NCBI GenBank assembly: GCA_950022295.1
Contig: OX465600.1
Location: 287,849,782 to 287,913,781, forward strand
DNA from: Bromus sterilis
Lineage: Eukaryota; Streptophyta; Magnoliopsida; Poales; Poaceae
Reading direction: 5' to 3'
DNA: 64,000 nt
Below are positions 48,491 to 57,826 of the stretch, one piece after another. The notes beneath the pieces were generated by a model. It ran no database searches, was not told the origin of the DNA, and was given only the letters and a program-made list of their open reading frames with translations. Position numbers and translations under genes: made by a program. The stretch's first letter is position 1. Every line of letters starts with the position of its first letter.

Positions 48491-48988
48491 TGACGGGGAT
48501 CAACCCCGGCAAATCCCATGGTCAGGGACCCTGGGTTTCGTGTAGGAGGAAAGACAGCGACGTGGCCTGCGCGTTGGTAGGATTCGGAGGTGACAAGCAA
48601 CACATGGGGCACGATTTACCCAGCTTCAGGCCCCCGAAGGGAAACCCTACATGTTGCTTGTCTGATCTTGTATTGATGATGATGTACAGAGTTGCCGTGA
48701 GGGCTTTGGTGGAGAGAGATCTGTCTAGTTCTATGCGTGGGGGTTGAGATCTTGTGTCTTGAGTTCTCTAGAGAGGTGCCCCTACCTCGCTTTATATAGA
48801 TAGCCAGGTAGGGTTTACAAGAGTCCTAGTCGACTACAAGTAGGAGTCCTTGTCTTGCGCCTCAAGTCTTCGGCTTCACGTCTTATTCCATTATGTCGGT
48901 GTCCACGAGTGGGCCCCTGGTGGGACGCCAACCATGACACGCACCAAGTACCCTCACGTAGAGGAGTCGTGGGGTCACCCCCTCGTCA
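48491..48988 (-). repeat. Element B3 5' LTR
   Basis: 498 bp, the same length as the left copy, with about 10 substitutions and no indels. Confidence 0.93.
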
Positions 48989-49014
48989 ATCGTCTTCACT
49001 TGCTCCGCAAATAA

Positions 49015-49797
49015 GTCGAGCTTCACCTTTTGTTATGTCATTGACATCATGAGCCTGCTGCTTCGACTCCTCCTTTGTCTGTGATGATGCTTGTTGTCTT
49101 AGTGCCAATCATCCCGGCATGGGCGCACATGTAGAAGTCATAATTCCTTGGATGATTGATGTTGTAGGTTTTATTGTAACTAGGTTAGTGCTCGATGTAA
49201 TGAGGATTGCCTTCGAGTGACCAGAGCTGCCTTCTATCCAATGTAATTTGAATTTTTGGTACTGAAAATGATCCTTGTGATGCAAACTGTGCTTGAGCCT
49301 TTGCAATGGAATTTATCTTTGGGCTTTCTGCAGCCGAGAACTGTGTTCGAGTCCTTGGCGATCAGGAATTGACTTCGATTTCTTTGTAACCGAGAGCTGT
49401 GTTCGAGTCCTTTGCGATCGAGAGCTGTCTTCGAGTCCGTCTGAACTTTGCACTGTGGGTTCTATCGGGTGCGCGACAGCGCTCCCGATGGGAGTAGCCC
49501 CCGAGGCTACGCTTGAGCCGGAGGGTCGAGCATAGGCTGGAATTTGTTTCCTTTGTCGTTTTAGTTGCTTTCTTTTATCGGGTGCGCGACAGCGCTCCCG
49601 ATGGGAGTAGCCCCTGAGTCTTTAGGTGATCGTTGGCGATCGGATGAAGACTGAATGAGTCTGTGTCATGTGCTTCCTCTAAAGTTTCCTCAGAGTACTT
49701 GGTGCTCCATTTGATTGTGGCCATGTCTTTCGAACCTTGCTCTCAGCAGGTGGTGCTGGCCGGGTATTTTTTCTTGGGTTTTTTAAGCTTCAGACTG
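49015..49797 (-). other. B2 spacer with regulatory-looking repeats
   Basis: No coding signal. The block TCGGGTGCGCGACAGCGCTC, followed by CCGATGGGAGTAGCCCC, occurs at about 49466-49502 and 49578-49614; similar blocks are inside element B3. GAGCTGTGTTCGAGTCC-like words repeat at 49336-49440. Confidence 0.5.
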
Positions 49798-50575
49798 CGC
49801 GAGCGGTCTTCGGGAGGAGGTGATGCTCGAGCTCCCGAGTGCTTGGATGTAGAGGTCGCGTGAGCGACGATAGCGTCTTTCGGGGGGAGTTTTTGTGCTC
49901 GAGCCCCCGAGTGTTGTTTGGGTAGAGATCGCGTGAGCGATGATGGTCGTCTCTCGGGGGGAGGTTGGACTCGAGCCCCCGAGTGCTTTTGATGAAGATC
50001 GCATAAGTGGCGATAGCGTTTCTCGGGGGGATTTTATGCTTAAGCCCCCGAGTGCTTTTGTTAAGATCGTGTAGGCGATAGCGTTTCTCGGGGGGATGTT
50101 ATTCTTAAGCCCCTGAGTGCTTAGGATCGCGTAGGCGATAGCGTCTCTCGGGGGGATTTTATTCTTAGGCCCCCGAGTGCTTTGGTTGATATCGCGTAGG
50201 TGATATCGTTGCTCGGGGGTATTTTATTCTTAAGCCCCCGAGTGCTTTGGTTAAGATCGCGTAGGCGATAGCGTTGCTCGGGAGGATTTTATTCTTAAGC
50301 CCCCGAGTGCTTTGATTAAGATCGCGTAGGTGATAGCGTCTCTCGAGGGGATTTTGACCTTAAGCCCCCGAGTGCTTTGGTTAGGATCGCGTAGGCGATA
50401 GCGTCTCTCGGGGGGATTTTGATCTTAATCCCCCGAGTGCTTTGGTTAGGATCGCGTAGGCGATAGCGTCTCTCGGGGGGATTTTTCTCTTAAGCCCCCG
50501 AGTGCTTTGGTTAGGATCGCGTAGGCAATAGCGTCTCTCGGGGGGATTTTATTCTTAAGCCCCCGAGTGCTTTGA
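49798..50575 (-). repeat. 65-bp tandem array in B2
   Basis: About 12 units; the most regular ones are 65 bp. Each has GCGTAGGCGATAGCGT, then CTCGGGGGGATTTT, then AAGCCCCCGAGTGCTTTGG. CTCGGGGG and CCCCCGAG in one unit are complementary and can form a hairpin of about 8 bp. On the minus strand the word GCACTCGGGGGCTT resembles the polypurine tract before the 3' LTR (GCACTCGGGGGCTAC). Units at the left end are more diverged. Tandem arrays in the 3' region are known for Tat-lineage elements such as Retand. Confidence 0.9.
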
Positions 50576-50655
50576 GATGGCAGTATTTGGGCAACATTTA
50601 TTTTATTGCGGTCGAGCGGCTACATGGGTTGTCATTCATGTCTGACCGATGGGGA

Positions 50656-53600
50656 CTATGGATAGAACAGTCGCAAGTTTGCTACGTTCCATGGGTTGCC
50701 CACGTCTTCGTCTGTCTTCGGGTTCTTCAGCCTGTAGGCGCCACCTCCGATGACTTCTGAGACTATGAATGGTCCTACCCATTGGGGGGCAAGTTTATGG
50801 ACCTTCTCTTGTATCAGCCGTAGGACGAGGTCACCTTTGTTGAAGGTTCTAGTGTGCAAGCGACTGCTTTGGTAGGTGCGTAGCTTGTCCTGGTACCCCT
50901 CTGATTTTGCCAGGGCTGTATCTCTTGCTTCGTCAGTCGTATCTTTGTCATCTTGTAGTGCTTCTTCTTCTTCGTATCCGGTGACTCAAGGTGCTCTGAA
51001 CTTGAGGTAATGTGGTAGCACTTCCTCTGCCCCATACACCATGAAGAAGGGTGTGTACTGGGTCGCGGTGTTTGGTGTAGTTCGTAAGCTCCATAATACC
51101 GTGGGGAATTCTTCTACCCAGTTGTCGGCGGCTTGCTCGAGTGGTGCGAGGAGCCGTTTCTTGATTCCCCCGCATACAAGGCCGCTTGCTTTTTCCACCT
51201 GGCCGTTGGACTGTGGGTGCGCGACTGATGCATAATTGATTTTGATGCCCAGTTCTTCGCAGAAGTTCTGGAACTCTGCGGCTGTGAAGTTCGTGCCGTT
51301 GTCCGTGATGATGTTGTGTGGCACTCCGAACCTGAAGATGATCGACTTGATGAAGTTGACAGCCGTGAGGGCTGTGGAGCTGGTGATGGGCACTGCTTCG
51401 ATCCATTTAGTGAACTTGTCGACTGCGACGAGCAGGTGTGTCCTTCCGCCCTTTGATGATTTCTTGAGTGGTCCCACCATGTCGAGTCCCCAGGTGGAGA
51501 ACGGCCAGGATAGTGGTATGGTCTTGAGCTCCGAGGCGGGAGCGTGTGGTCTGTTGGTGAATTTCTGGCAAGCGACACAACGTCGCACGATTTCCTCTGC
51601 GTTTTTCATGGCTGTGGGCCAGTAGAACTCAGCTCGGAATGCTTTGGACACGAGTACTCGACTGCTCGCGTGGTGCCCGCAGGTGCCTTCGTGGATTTCA
51701 AGTAGTAGGGCTTTGCCGTCTTCTTCGTCGATGCACCTTTGAAGTATCTGGGTGATGCTGCGCTTGTATAGTTGTTTGTTGATCACCGTGAACGCCTTGG
51801 ATCGTCGGCTGATGCGTCACGCTTCGGCCACGTCTTGTGGTAGCGTACCTTCGATTAGGTATCGGAGGAATGGTTTGGTCCAGACGGGTCCTTCGAGCTC
51901 TTTCGGAGCTGTGCTGTCCGATGTGCTGGTGCTTGTGCTTTCTGATGGGGTTGCTGCTGCCAGCTGCGTCGGTTCTGTTGCGTCTTCGCCGTCCGCGACT
52001 GCTTCAGGTGTTGCTGCCTGTACTTTGATGGATCTCCGGCTGATGCTTTCGAGAAAAACGCTGGGTGGTACAGGTCTCCGGGTCGAACCGATGTTCGCGA
52101 GCTCGTCGTCTTCTGTGTTGTTGTCCCTGGTGATGTAGTTGAGCTCGCAACCGTCAAAACTTCCCTCGAGTTCGTTGTAGAGCTTCTGGTAGGCCGCCAT
52201 GTTGTCGGCTATTGTGTTGCAATTTCTCATCGTCTGCTGGACGACGAGATTTGAGTCCCCGTAAATTATGAGGCGAGTGGCTCCGCATGTTTTGGCCATG
52301 CGCATGCCATAGAGGAGTGCCTCGTATTCTGCTTCGTTGTTGGAGGCGTGACTGAATTTGATCTGGAGGACATATTTCAGCTTTGTTCCTTTAGGGGAGA
52401 TGAGCACAACTCCTGCCCCAGCTCCTTGTTGTCTCTTGGACCCATCGAAGAACATTGACCATGAACTTGATAGGTCTGGGGGGGCCTGGTGTCTGAACCT
52501 CCGTCCACTCGACCAGGAAATCTGGGAGTACTTGGGCTTTGATGGTTGTTGGGTGCTTGAACAGCAGGTCCCGTGGGCTGAGCTCAATGTTCCACTCGGC
52601 GACTCGCCCGGTTGCTCCAGGGTTGTTGAGTATGTCAGCGAGTGGTGAGCTGCTCACAATTGTGATAGGGTGCTCGTCGAAGTAGTGGGACACCTTTCTT
52701 GAGGTCATGACGATGGCCAGTAGTAGCTTCTGATAGTGCGGGTACCGCTGCTGGGATTTGGTCAGGAGCATGCTGAGGTAGTAGATTGGTCTCTGGATGC
52801 TCTGGACCTTGCCTTCTTCTGCGCGTTCGACAACGAGCGCTGTGCTTACTACACTGCTACGTGCTGCCACGTAGAGGTATAGCTTCTCTCGTTCCTTGGG
52901 TACCGCCAGGATTGGTGGGGTCGATAGTGTCTTTTTCAGGTCCGCGAATGCTTGGCGGGCTTCCTCCGTCCACTCGAATTTCTCTCCTTTCCTGAGCAGC
53001 TGATAGAAAGGCAGTGTGCGTTCTCCCAGCCTGCTGATGAAGCGGCTTAGGGCTGCGAGTTTTCCAGTGAGCTGATGTACTCCTTTGACGTCGTTTGGTT
53101 CTTGCATGCGGGTGATGGCTTGGACTTTCTCAGGGTTTGCCTCGATTCCTCGGGCAGAGACCATATAGCCAAGCAGCTTCCCTGCCGGTACGCCGAATGC
53201 GCACTTCTTAGGGTTGAGTTTGATTCTGTATTTGTTGAGCGCCGCGAAGGTTTCACGCAGGTCGTCGAGTAGTGTGGCTGCTATGTAGGTCTTGATGACG
53301 ATGTCGTCCACGTAGACTTGCACGTTTCTTCCGATTTTCTCCTTCAGGAAGGCCTGCATCATTCGCTGGTAGATGGCGCATGCGTTTTTGAGCCCGAAGG
53401 GCATGGTCCTGTAGCAGAATACGCCGTAGGGGGTGATGAACGATGTGTGCTCTTCGTCTTCTTCCTTCATTCTGATCTGGTTGTATCCTGAGTAGGCATC
53501 AAGAAAGGAAAGTAGATCGCACCCTGCTGTTGAGTCGATTATCTGATCAATTCTAGGCAGGGGCAAGTGATCCTTCGGGCAATGCTTGTTGACTGGTCCG

Positions 53601-54494
53601 TAGTCGACACACATGCGCAGCACGGTCGTGTCTTTCTTGGGCACCAGCACTGGGTTGGCTATCTAGGTGGATTTCTTCGTTTCTCTGATGAACTGGGCGT
53701 CGAGTAACCGGTTGACTTCCTCTCCGATTGCTCTGCGCTTGGGCTCCAAGAATCGTCTCAGCGCTTGCTTCACCGGCTTCGTGTTTTGCTTGATGCGTAG
53801 GGCGTGTTCCGCGAATTCGCGTGGTATCCCAGGCATGTCGGCTGGGCACCAGCCAAATATTTCCCACTCGTCTCGAAGGAAAGCGACGAGAGCCGTCGCC
53901 TCCTCCTCTGGTAGGTGGGCGTACACGCGGACTGTTTTGTTTGGGTCCGTCGGGTGCACTTGGTGAGTGACTGTGTCGCTGTCGATGCTGAATTTGCGTC
54001 CGTACTCCCTGGATTCGCTTCGGTTCACCAATGGGAAGGTACTCTTGTCCGTCACCATGGCTATTTCTCTGAGTTCTTGTTCGGCTCCGAATGTGTCGAA
54101 GATTCTATGGAAATCACGATCACATTGATCTGATTTGATGAAGCTTCCGTTGATCGTGAGGACTCCTGCTGATCCTGGCATCTTGAGCTTGAGGTAGGCG
54201 TAGTGTGGGACTGCCATGAACTGTGCGAATGCTGGTCGTCCCAATATGGCGTGGTACTGCGATTGCCAGTCGAGTACCTTGAACTCGAGGACGTGCTTCG
54301 CGAAGTTGCGTCGGTTGCTGAAGACAACTTCGAGTTCGATGACTCCGAGGGATGTGGCTGCTTCTTCTGGGACTACCCTGTGTAACTCGGTGCTCGATTT
54401 TCTCCATACTGATCGTGGGATCAGTATCTTTTGTAGGGTGCTGGCGAAGATGATGTTCATGCTGCTGCCTCCGTCCATGAAGACCCTATCCATG
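50656..54494 (-). pseudogene. B2 pol: protease, RT, two RNase H domains, integrase
   Basis: Sense is right to left. Protease VFMDGGSSMNI (about 54470) and ILGRPAFAQFM; then TKKST followed by TAG at 53651, replacing the Trp of TWIANPVLVP. RT: FLDAYSGYNQI and YVDDIVIKT (about 53300). The first RNase H region ends with a frameshift near 52440. The second RNase H-like domain has MFFDGSKRQQGAG, NNEAEYE and IYGDSNLVV. A TGA at about 51817 replaces an Arg. Integrase: HEGTCGHHASS, CVACQK, WGLDMVG, DNGTNF, NGQVEKASG. Another TGA is near 50986, and the end is NPWNVANLRLFYP at 50656. The set matches B1 domain by domain. Three stops and one frameshift show that it is dead. Confidence 0.9.
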
Positions 54495-56096
54495 TGATAC
54501 GTCCCAAACGTATCTATAATTTCTGCTTGCTCCATGCATGTTTTGTGTGATATTGCTATGTTTTTATATATACTTTCATATATCTTTATAACATATTTTG
54601 GAACTAACCTATTAATGCTTGCAAGAGTGCACAAGTTCTTGTTTTTCTACTTTATGTGTAGAAATTACTTGGATAAAGGAAAGATCACAAAAGGAAGCCT
54701 TGTAAGAGTTGGACTCTAACTTTCCAGAAATCTGTCCCCACCAGACAGGTTTTAAAGATCGCCTCAAAAAAGCTAGAAGACTGCCTCAAACGGAAAAACT
54801 TAAAACCCCAAACTTATAGGGAATTTTTTCCGGTGGATTTAGACATAAAATTCGGCCCAATCGGAGTTCGGATGCTTCCAGAAACCCCGAAATACAGAAG
54901 ACGTAATCTGGATGACGGAAATCCGAGAGTATATATAAAGAGAGGAAACCTAGGTCAAAGGGCACCACGAAAATTCCTCCCCCTTGGCAGCCGTCTTGAG
55001 GGGGAGATCAATCTCCACAGCAGCACCATCTCCAAGGAAGAAGAAGTGGCCAAGGGCCGCTGCCCCCAAGGGCCGTGGCCGTGGCCGTGGGCGGCACCGC
55101 CGCCGCCGCCGTGGCCGCCGCCGTCACCGTCTCCTTCATCTCTTCTGCACCTCTCCATCAACAACTCTCTCTCTCTCTCACCATGTCCATGTGTGAGTAG
55201 TTCCCCTCGGGGCTAAGGCTTGTATCTTGATCTATGTGGTTTCTCTCTCTCCCATGATGTGATCTTCGTTCTGATCATAGGCTATGATAATCTAGGGTGA
55301 TCCCATGATATTTTCCCTTCCTCTATGTATTGGATTGATGTACTCAATTGATATTATCTAGTATAATCTCCGAGACCAAGGTGACAGCGGTCTATTGGAC
55401 ATGGGTTAGAAGAATATTATCATGAGTGATTTCCTCTTTTGTGTGTGGATTGAAGATTGAGAGTCTCTTGGTGCTTGTCTTTGACTAACCTTTAGATATG
55501 TTGTGGTGATTGTGGTACTCTCTTTGGATGGCCGTGGTGACATTGGGAAATCCATAGATTGAGAACTACGAACTCTGAGGTGTGCTTTTGTAGCCCTACA
55601 CAATTCTCGTCCTCTCTTGACCACAAAGGAATGACCTTCGAGTACGTCTCCATTGCATGTGTTTATGGGAAATATCATGTGATTAGACTATGTTAATGTT
55701 GTTGGGAGTTGCCACTAGTGAAAGTATGAAGCCTAGGCCTTGTTTCCACCATTGCAATACCGTTTGTGCTCACGTTTACCACTTGTTTCTTTGCTGCACT
55801 TTTTATTACAGATTTATATTACTTCGTTTTACCACACCTATCACCCATATTTTATCATCTCTTCGCCGAACTAGTGCACCTATACAACTCCTAGTTGTAT
55901 CAGGTGTGTTGGGGACACAAGAGACTTCTTGTATCTTAATTGCAGGGTTGCTTGAGAGATACCATCTTCAACCTCTACTTCCCTGAGTTCGATAAACCTT
56001 AGCTCATCCACTTGAGGGAAATTGTTGCTGTCCTACAAACCTCTGCGCTTGGAGGCCCAACATAGTCTACAAGAATAGAAGCGTGTGTAGACATCA
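54495..56096 (+). repeat. Family-C-like solo LTR with a different promoter half
   Basis: 1,602 bp, flanked by CCATG at 54490-54494 and 56097-56101. The start (TGATACGTCCCAAACGTATC) and the whole 3' half (from about 55195, ending GTGTAGACATCA) match element C. The part from about 54640 to 55190 does not: it has its own TATATAAAG (54932-54940), a GCC-rich run (about 55070-55130) and CTCTCTCTCT (55161-55180), and lacks the GC hairpin. Confidence 0.9.
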
Positions 56097-57260
56097 CCAT
56101 GTCGTGCCCTCCGATTTGTGCATCGAGCACCAGGGGCGCGTGCCCTGGTCTTGGGACTGCGGGTGGATGATCGTCCTGTGAGAACGTGATGCTGGTCTCC
56201 GTATCATGTAGCTAGTAGACTTCGACTATGTTTACGCTCTCGGCTGCTCTAGCTTGCAGGGTGTAGGCGTCGCTTCGTGCTTGCGGTAGCCTTCCTTCTT
56301 GGATCATGAGCACCTGTTCTCGCGGCGGGCTGTGACGTCCTTCCGGGCTTGAGGGCGGCGATTGTTCGGGTCGTCGGTTGCGCATGTCTTCTTTCTGCTT
56401 CTCCTTCTTGTGGTCATCAGCTAGCTCGTTGAACAGGCGGCAGTCTCTCAAAGTGTGACCTGACCTGACGCGTCCCCAGTTGTCCTCGAAGTTGTGGATC
56501 GTGCAGGGTCCTTCCAGCTGCTCTCTAGCCGTGAGTTTGCTAGATCCGGCGTGCCTCTTCCTTCTTGAGATTCTGAAGATTTGCTCGTGATCCTTCGGGT
56601 GTTCGTGGAAGCGGGGGTCGTTGTCGATTCCTCGACTCATGTCTTGGTTCTTGATGAGGTTGGCGAATTCATCCGGCCTTCGATCTGGGTCGTAGTACTC
56701 ACCCACCAGTGTCTCGGAGTCGCTGTCCTGGCTGATTGCAGGTGCTCGTGCGACGGCGTGTCGTCGAGTGGTCGTCGGTTGCGCGGCTGCGTGTCGTGGC
56801 TCTTTCATTGGAGCCTCGTCGTAGATCTCCCGTGCGTGCCTTTTGGGTCGCCGATTCCTTCTTCCTTGGTGATGGTTCTGCTGATCACTGGTTTCGATCT
56901 CGTAGTCGTCGTCTTGATGTGTGGCGGGTGCCCGGGCGGCGGTGGGTTGTCGAAAGATTTGCGAGTCCTCCGCTGCGTATCGCGGTTCATCGAGTGGAAT
57001 TCCTTCGTAGAGGCCCCTCGCCGTTCTTCTGGGTCGTCGATTCCTTCGGCGCTGGCGCTGCACTTGGCCGTTACCGTAGTGTTGGTCCTGGCACAGCTGT
57101 AGCCCGAGCGGTCTTGATGCGGTGGCAGAGATGTCCGCCGTGATCTTGAATCCTTCGAGTGGGCTAGATCTGGTTCTTGCTCTTGAGTTGTAGCTTGCTG
57201 AAGACGGGACCGCCGAGATCGTGATCCCAACCTCCGTAGTTCCCACAGACGGCGCCAATT
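56097..57260 (-). pseudogene. B2 gag and start of protease
   Basis: The frame is open from inside the LTR (MTNPGSLTMGFAGVDPRQL) across the primer site. Gag has basic blocks RRRNRRPRRTARGLY and RRNRRPKRHAREIY (an internal duplication that B1 has once), EYYDPDRRPDEFANL, and a Cys-His pattern CTIHNF...GHTLRDC. It ends IVEVY with TAG at 56212, where B1 has Gln, and the frame continues with TETSITFSQDDHPPAVPRPG into the protease until the solo LTR at 56096. The nonsense mutation separates gag from pol; a functional read-through stop is possible but B1 has no stop there. Confidence 0.85.
57241..57258 (-). other. B2 primer-binding site
   Basis: The minus strand reads TGGCGCCGTCTGTGGGAA, 2 bp after the LTR end, identical to B1. 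Confidence 0.85.
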
Positions 57261-57696
57261 GACGGGGATCAACCCCGGCAAATCCCATGGTCAGGGACCC
57301 TGGGTTAGTCATGGGAGGCACAGGTTGGACGATAGCTCGTCGGCAAACAGGAAGGAAGCTCCTGCTCGATATTATTGATGGGGGAGATGCGATTACAGGG
57401 GATGCCAAGGCTGGAGCGCTCAAGGCTAGGGTTACAGATGATATTCGTTGTGTTTGACGTCGCCCCTCCTAGCCCTTATATACCGGGCTAGGTCTCGGGG
57501 AGTTCATCTACGTTTACAGGTAAGCTTTACTAACCGTAGCTTGCTCCGTACGGCAGGTCTTCGCACCTTCCTTGTGAGTCGCAAACTCCTACGTCGGTGC
57601 CAATTAGCAGGCCGAGGATGTATCTTCATGGGCCTTCTGCCTTCATGGACACCAGGTAGGCTTATCCGTAGGAGTCGTGGGGTCACCCCCTCGTCA
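57261..57696 (-). repeat. B2 5' LTR
   Basis: 436 bp from TGACGGGGATCAACC to CCCCTCGTCA, followed by the GGGGT duplication. Confidence 0.92.
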
Positions 57697-57826
57697 GGGG
57701 TTCACTGAGTTAATAGGTTAGTCCAAATATGATCAAAAGTGTATGGAAGTGCATCAATATCATAGCAATGTTACACAAAAGATGCATGGAGCAAGAAGAA
57801 ATTATAGAAACGTTTTGGACGTATCA

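Larger units (their letters stand above)
45982..48988 (-). mobile_element. Element B3: small non-autonomous relative of B2
   Basis: 3,007 bp, flanked by ATCGT at 45977-45981 and 48989-48993. The LTRs are both 498 bp and differ at about 10 positions (2.0%). The LTR ends and the polypurine-tract region match B2, and the primer site (48471-48488) reads TGACGCCGTCTGTGGGAA, one base from that of B2. The 2-kb interior has no coding capacity. It most likely depended on B2-type enzymes. Confidence 0.93.
45254..49014 (+). pseudogene. Antisense ORF with B3-type DNA-binding domain, broken by element B3
   Basis: ATG at 45254 gives 211 codons to TAG at 45887. Residues 4-30 are rich in Arg and Gly. Residues about 44-140 fit a plant B3 domain: RVLLPSAFSAIV, then GSGWSLFARRLNLRDGD and FDSESTVTVRAFD, matching the family signature G-W-x2-F-x5-L-x2-G-D. 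A Ser-rich acidic stretch and KRARQ (possible nuclear signal) follow. A one-base loss near 45880 causes the stop; in the next frame ELEKKLVEQEKKLVEHR, a short coiled coil, continues to 45981. There the nested retrotransposon (45982-48988) interrupts, and after its duplication the last codons LHLLRK and TAA are at 48994-49014. B3 domains bind DNA in plant regulators such as ARF, ABI3 and REM proteins. Its strand is opposite to gag-pol, and it has its own TATA box. Confidence 0.72.
43566..57696 (-). mobile_element. B2: Tat-type Ty3/gypsy element with an antisense ORF
   Basis: 14,131 bp on the minus strand, flanked by GGGGT at 43561-43565 and 57697-57701. The LTRs are 438 and 436 bp and differ at about 12 positions (near 2.8%). 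Read in sense (right to left): LTR, primer site, gag, protease, RT, RNase H, second RNase H, integrase, a 65-bp tandem array, an antisense ORF with B3 domain, 3' LTR. Nested inserts are a solo LTR at 54495-56096 and the small relative B3 at 45982-48988. Pol has several stops and a frameshift, so it is no longer autonomous. Confidence 0.92.
18180..57826 (-). mobile_element. A3: Athila-like Ty3/gypsy element, three elements nested within
   Basis: Minus-strand element: 5' LTR at the right (31397-57826, in three pieces), primer site, gag-protease, spacer and 3' LTR at the left (18180-19822). The LTRs are 1,643 and 1,644 bp when inserts and one copy of each target duplication are removed. A hand count over most of their length gives about 4.5% difference. 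Without inserts its internal region is about 4.8 kb and codes only for gag and protease. The flanks (GAGGC on the left, TGTTC on the right) do not form a target duplication. Confidence 0.9.
31397..57826 (-). repeat. A3 5' LTR, in three pieces
   Basis: The pieces are 31397-32764, 43415-43565 and 57702-57826. Element D splits the first from the second (duplication GCCAC), and B2 splits the second from the third (duplication GGGGT). Together they make 1,644 bp, one base longer than the 3' LTR. The outer end reads GTTTTGGACGTATCA. Confidence 0.92.

Noticed and set aside
49798..50575. CRISPR-like regular repeats
   Set aside because: The units are contiguous tandem repeats without unique spacers, in a eukaryotic retrotransposon.
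56097..57260. Programmed stop read-through between gag and pol in B2
   Set aside because: B1 has a sense codon at the same position, so the TAG is more simply a mutation.
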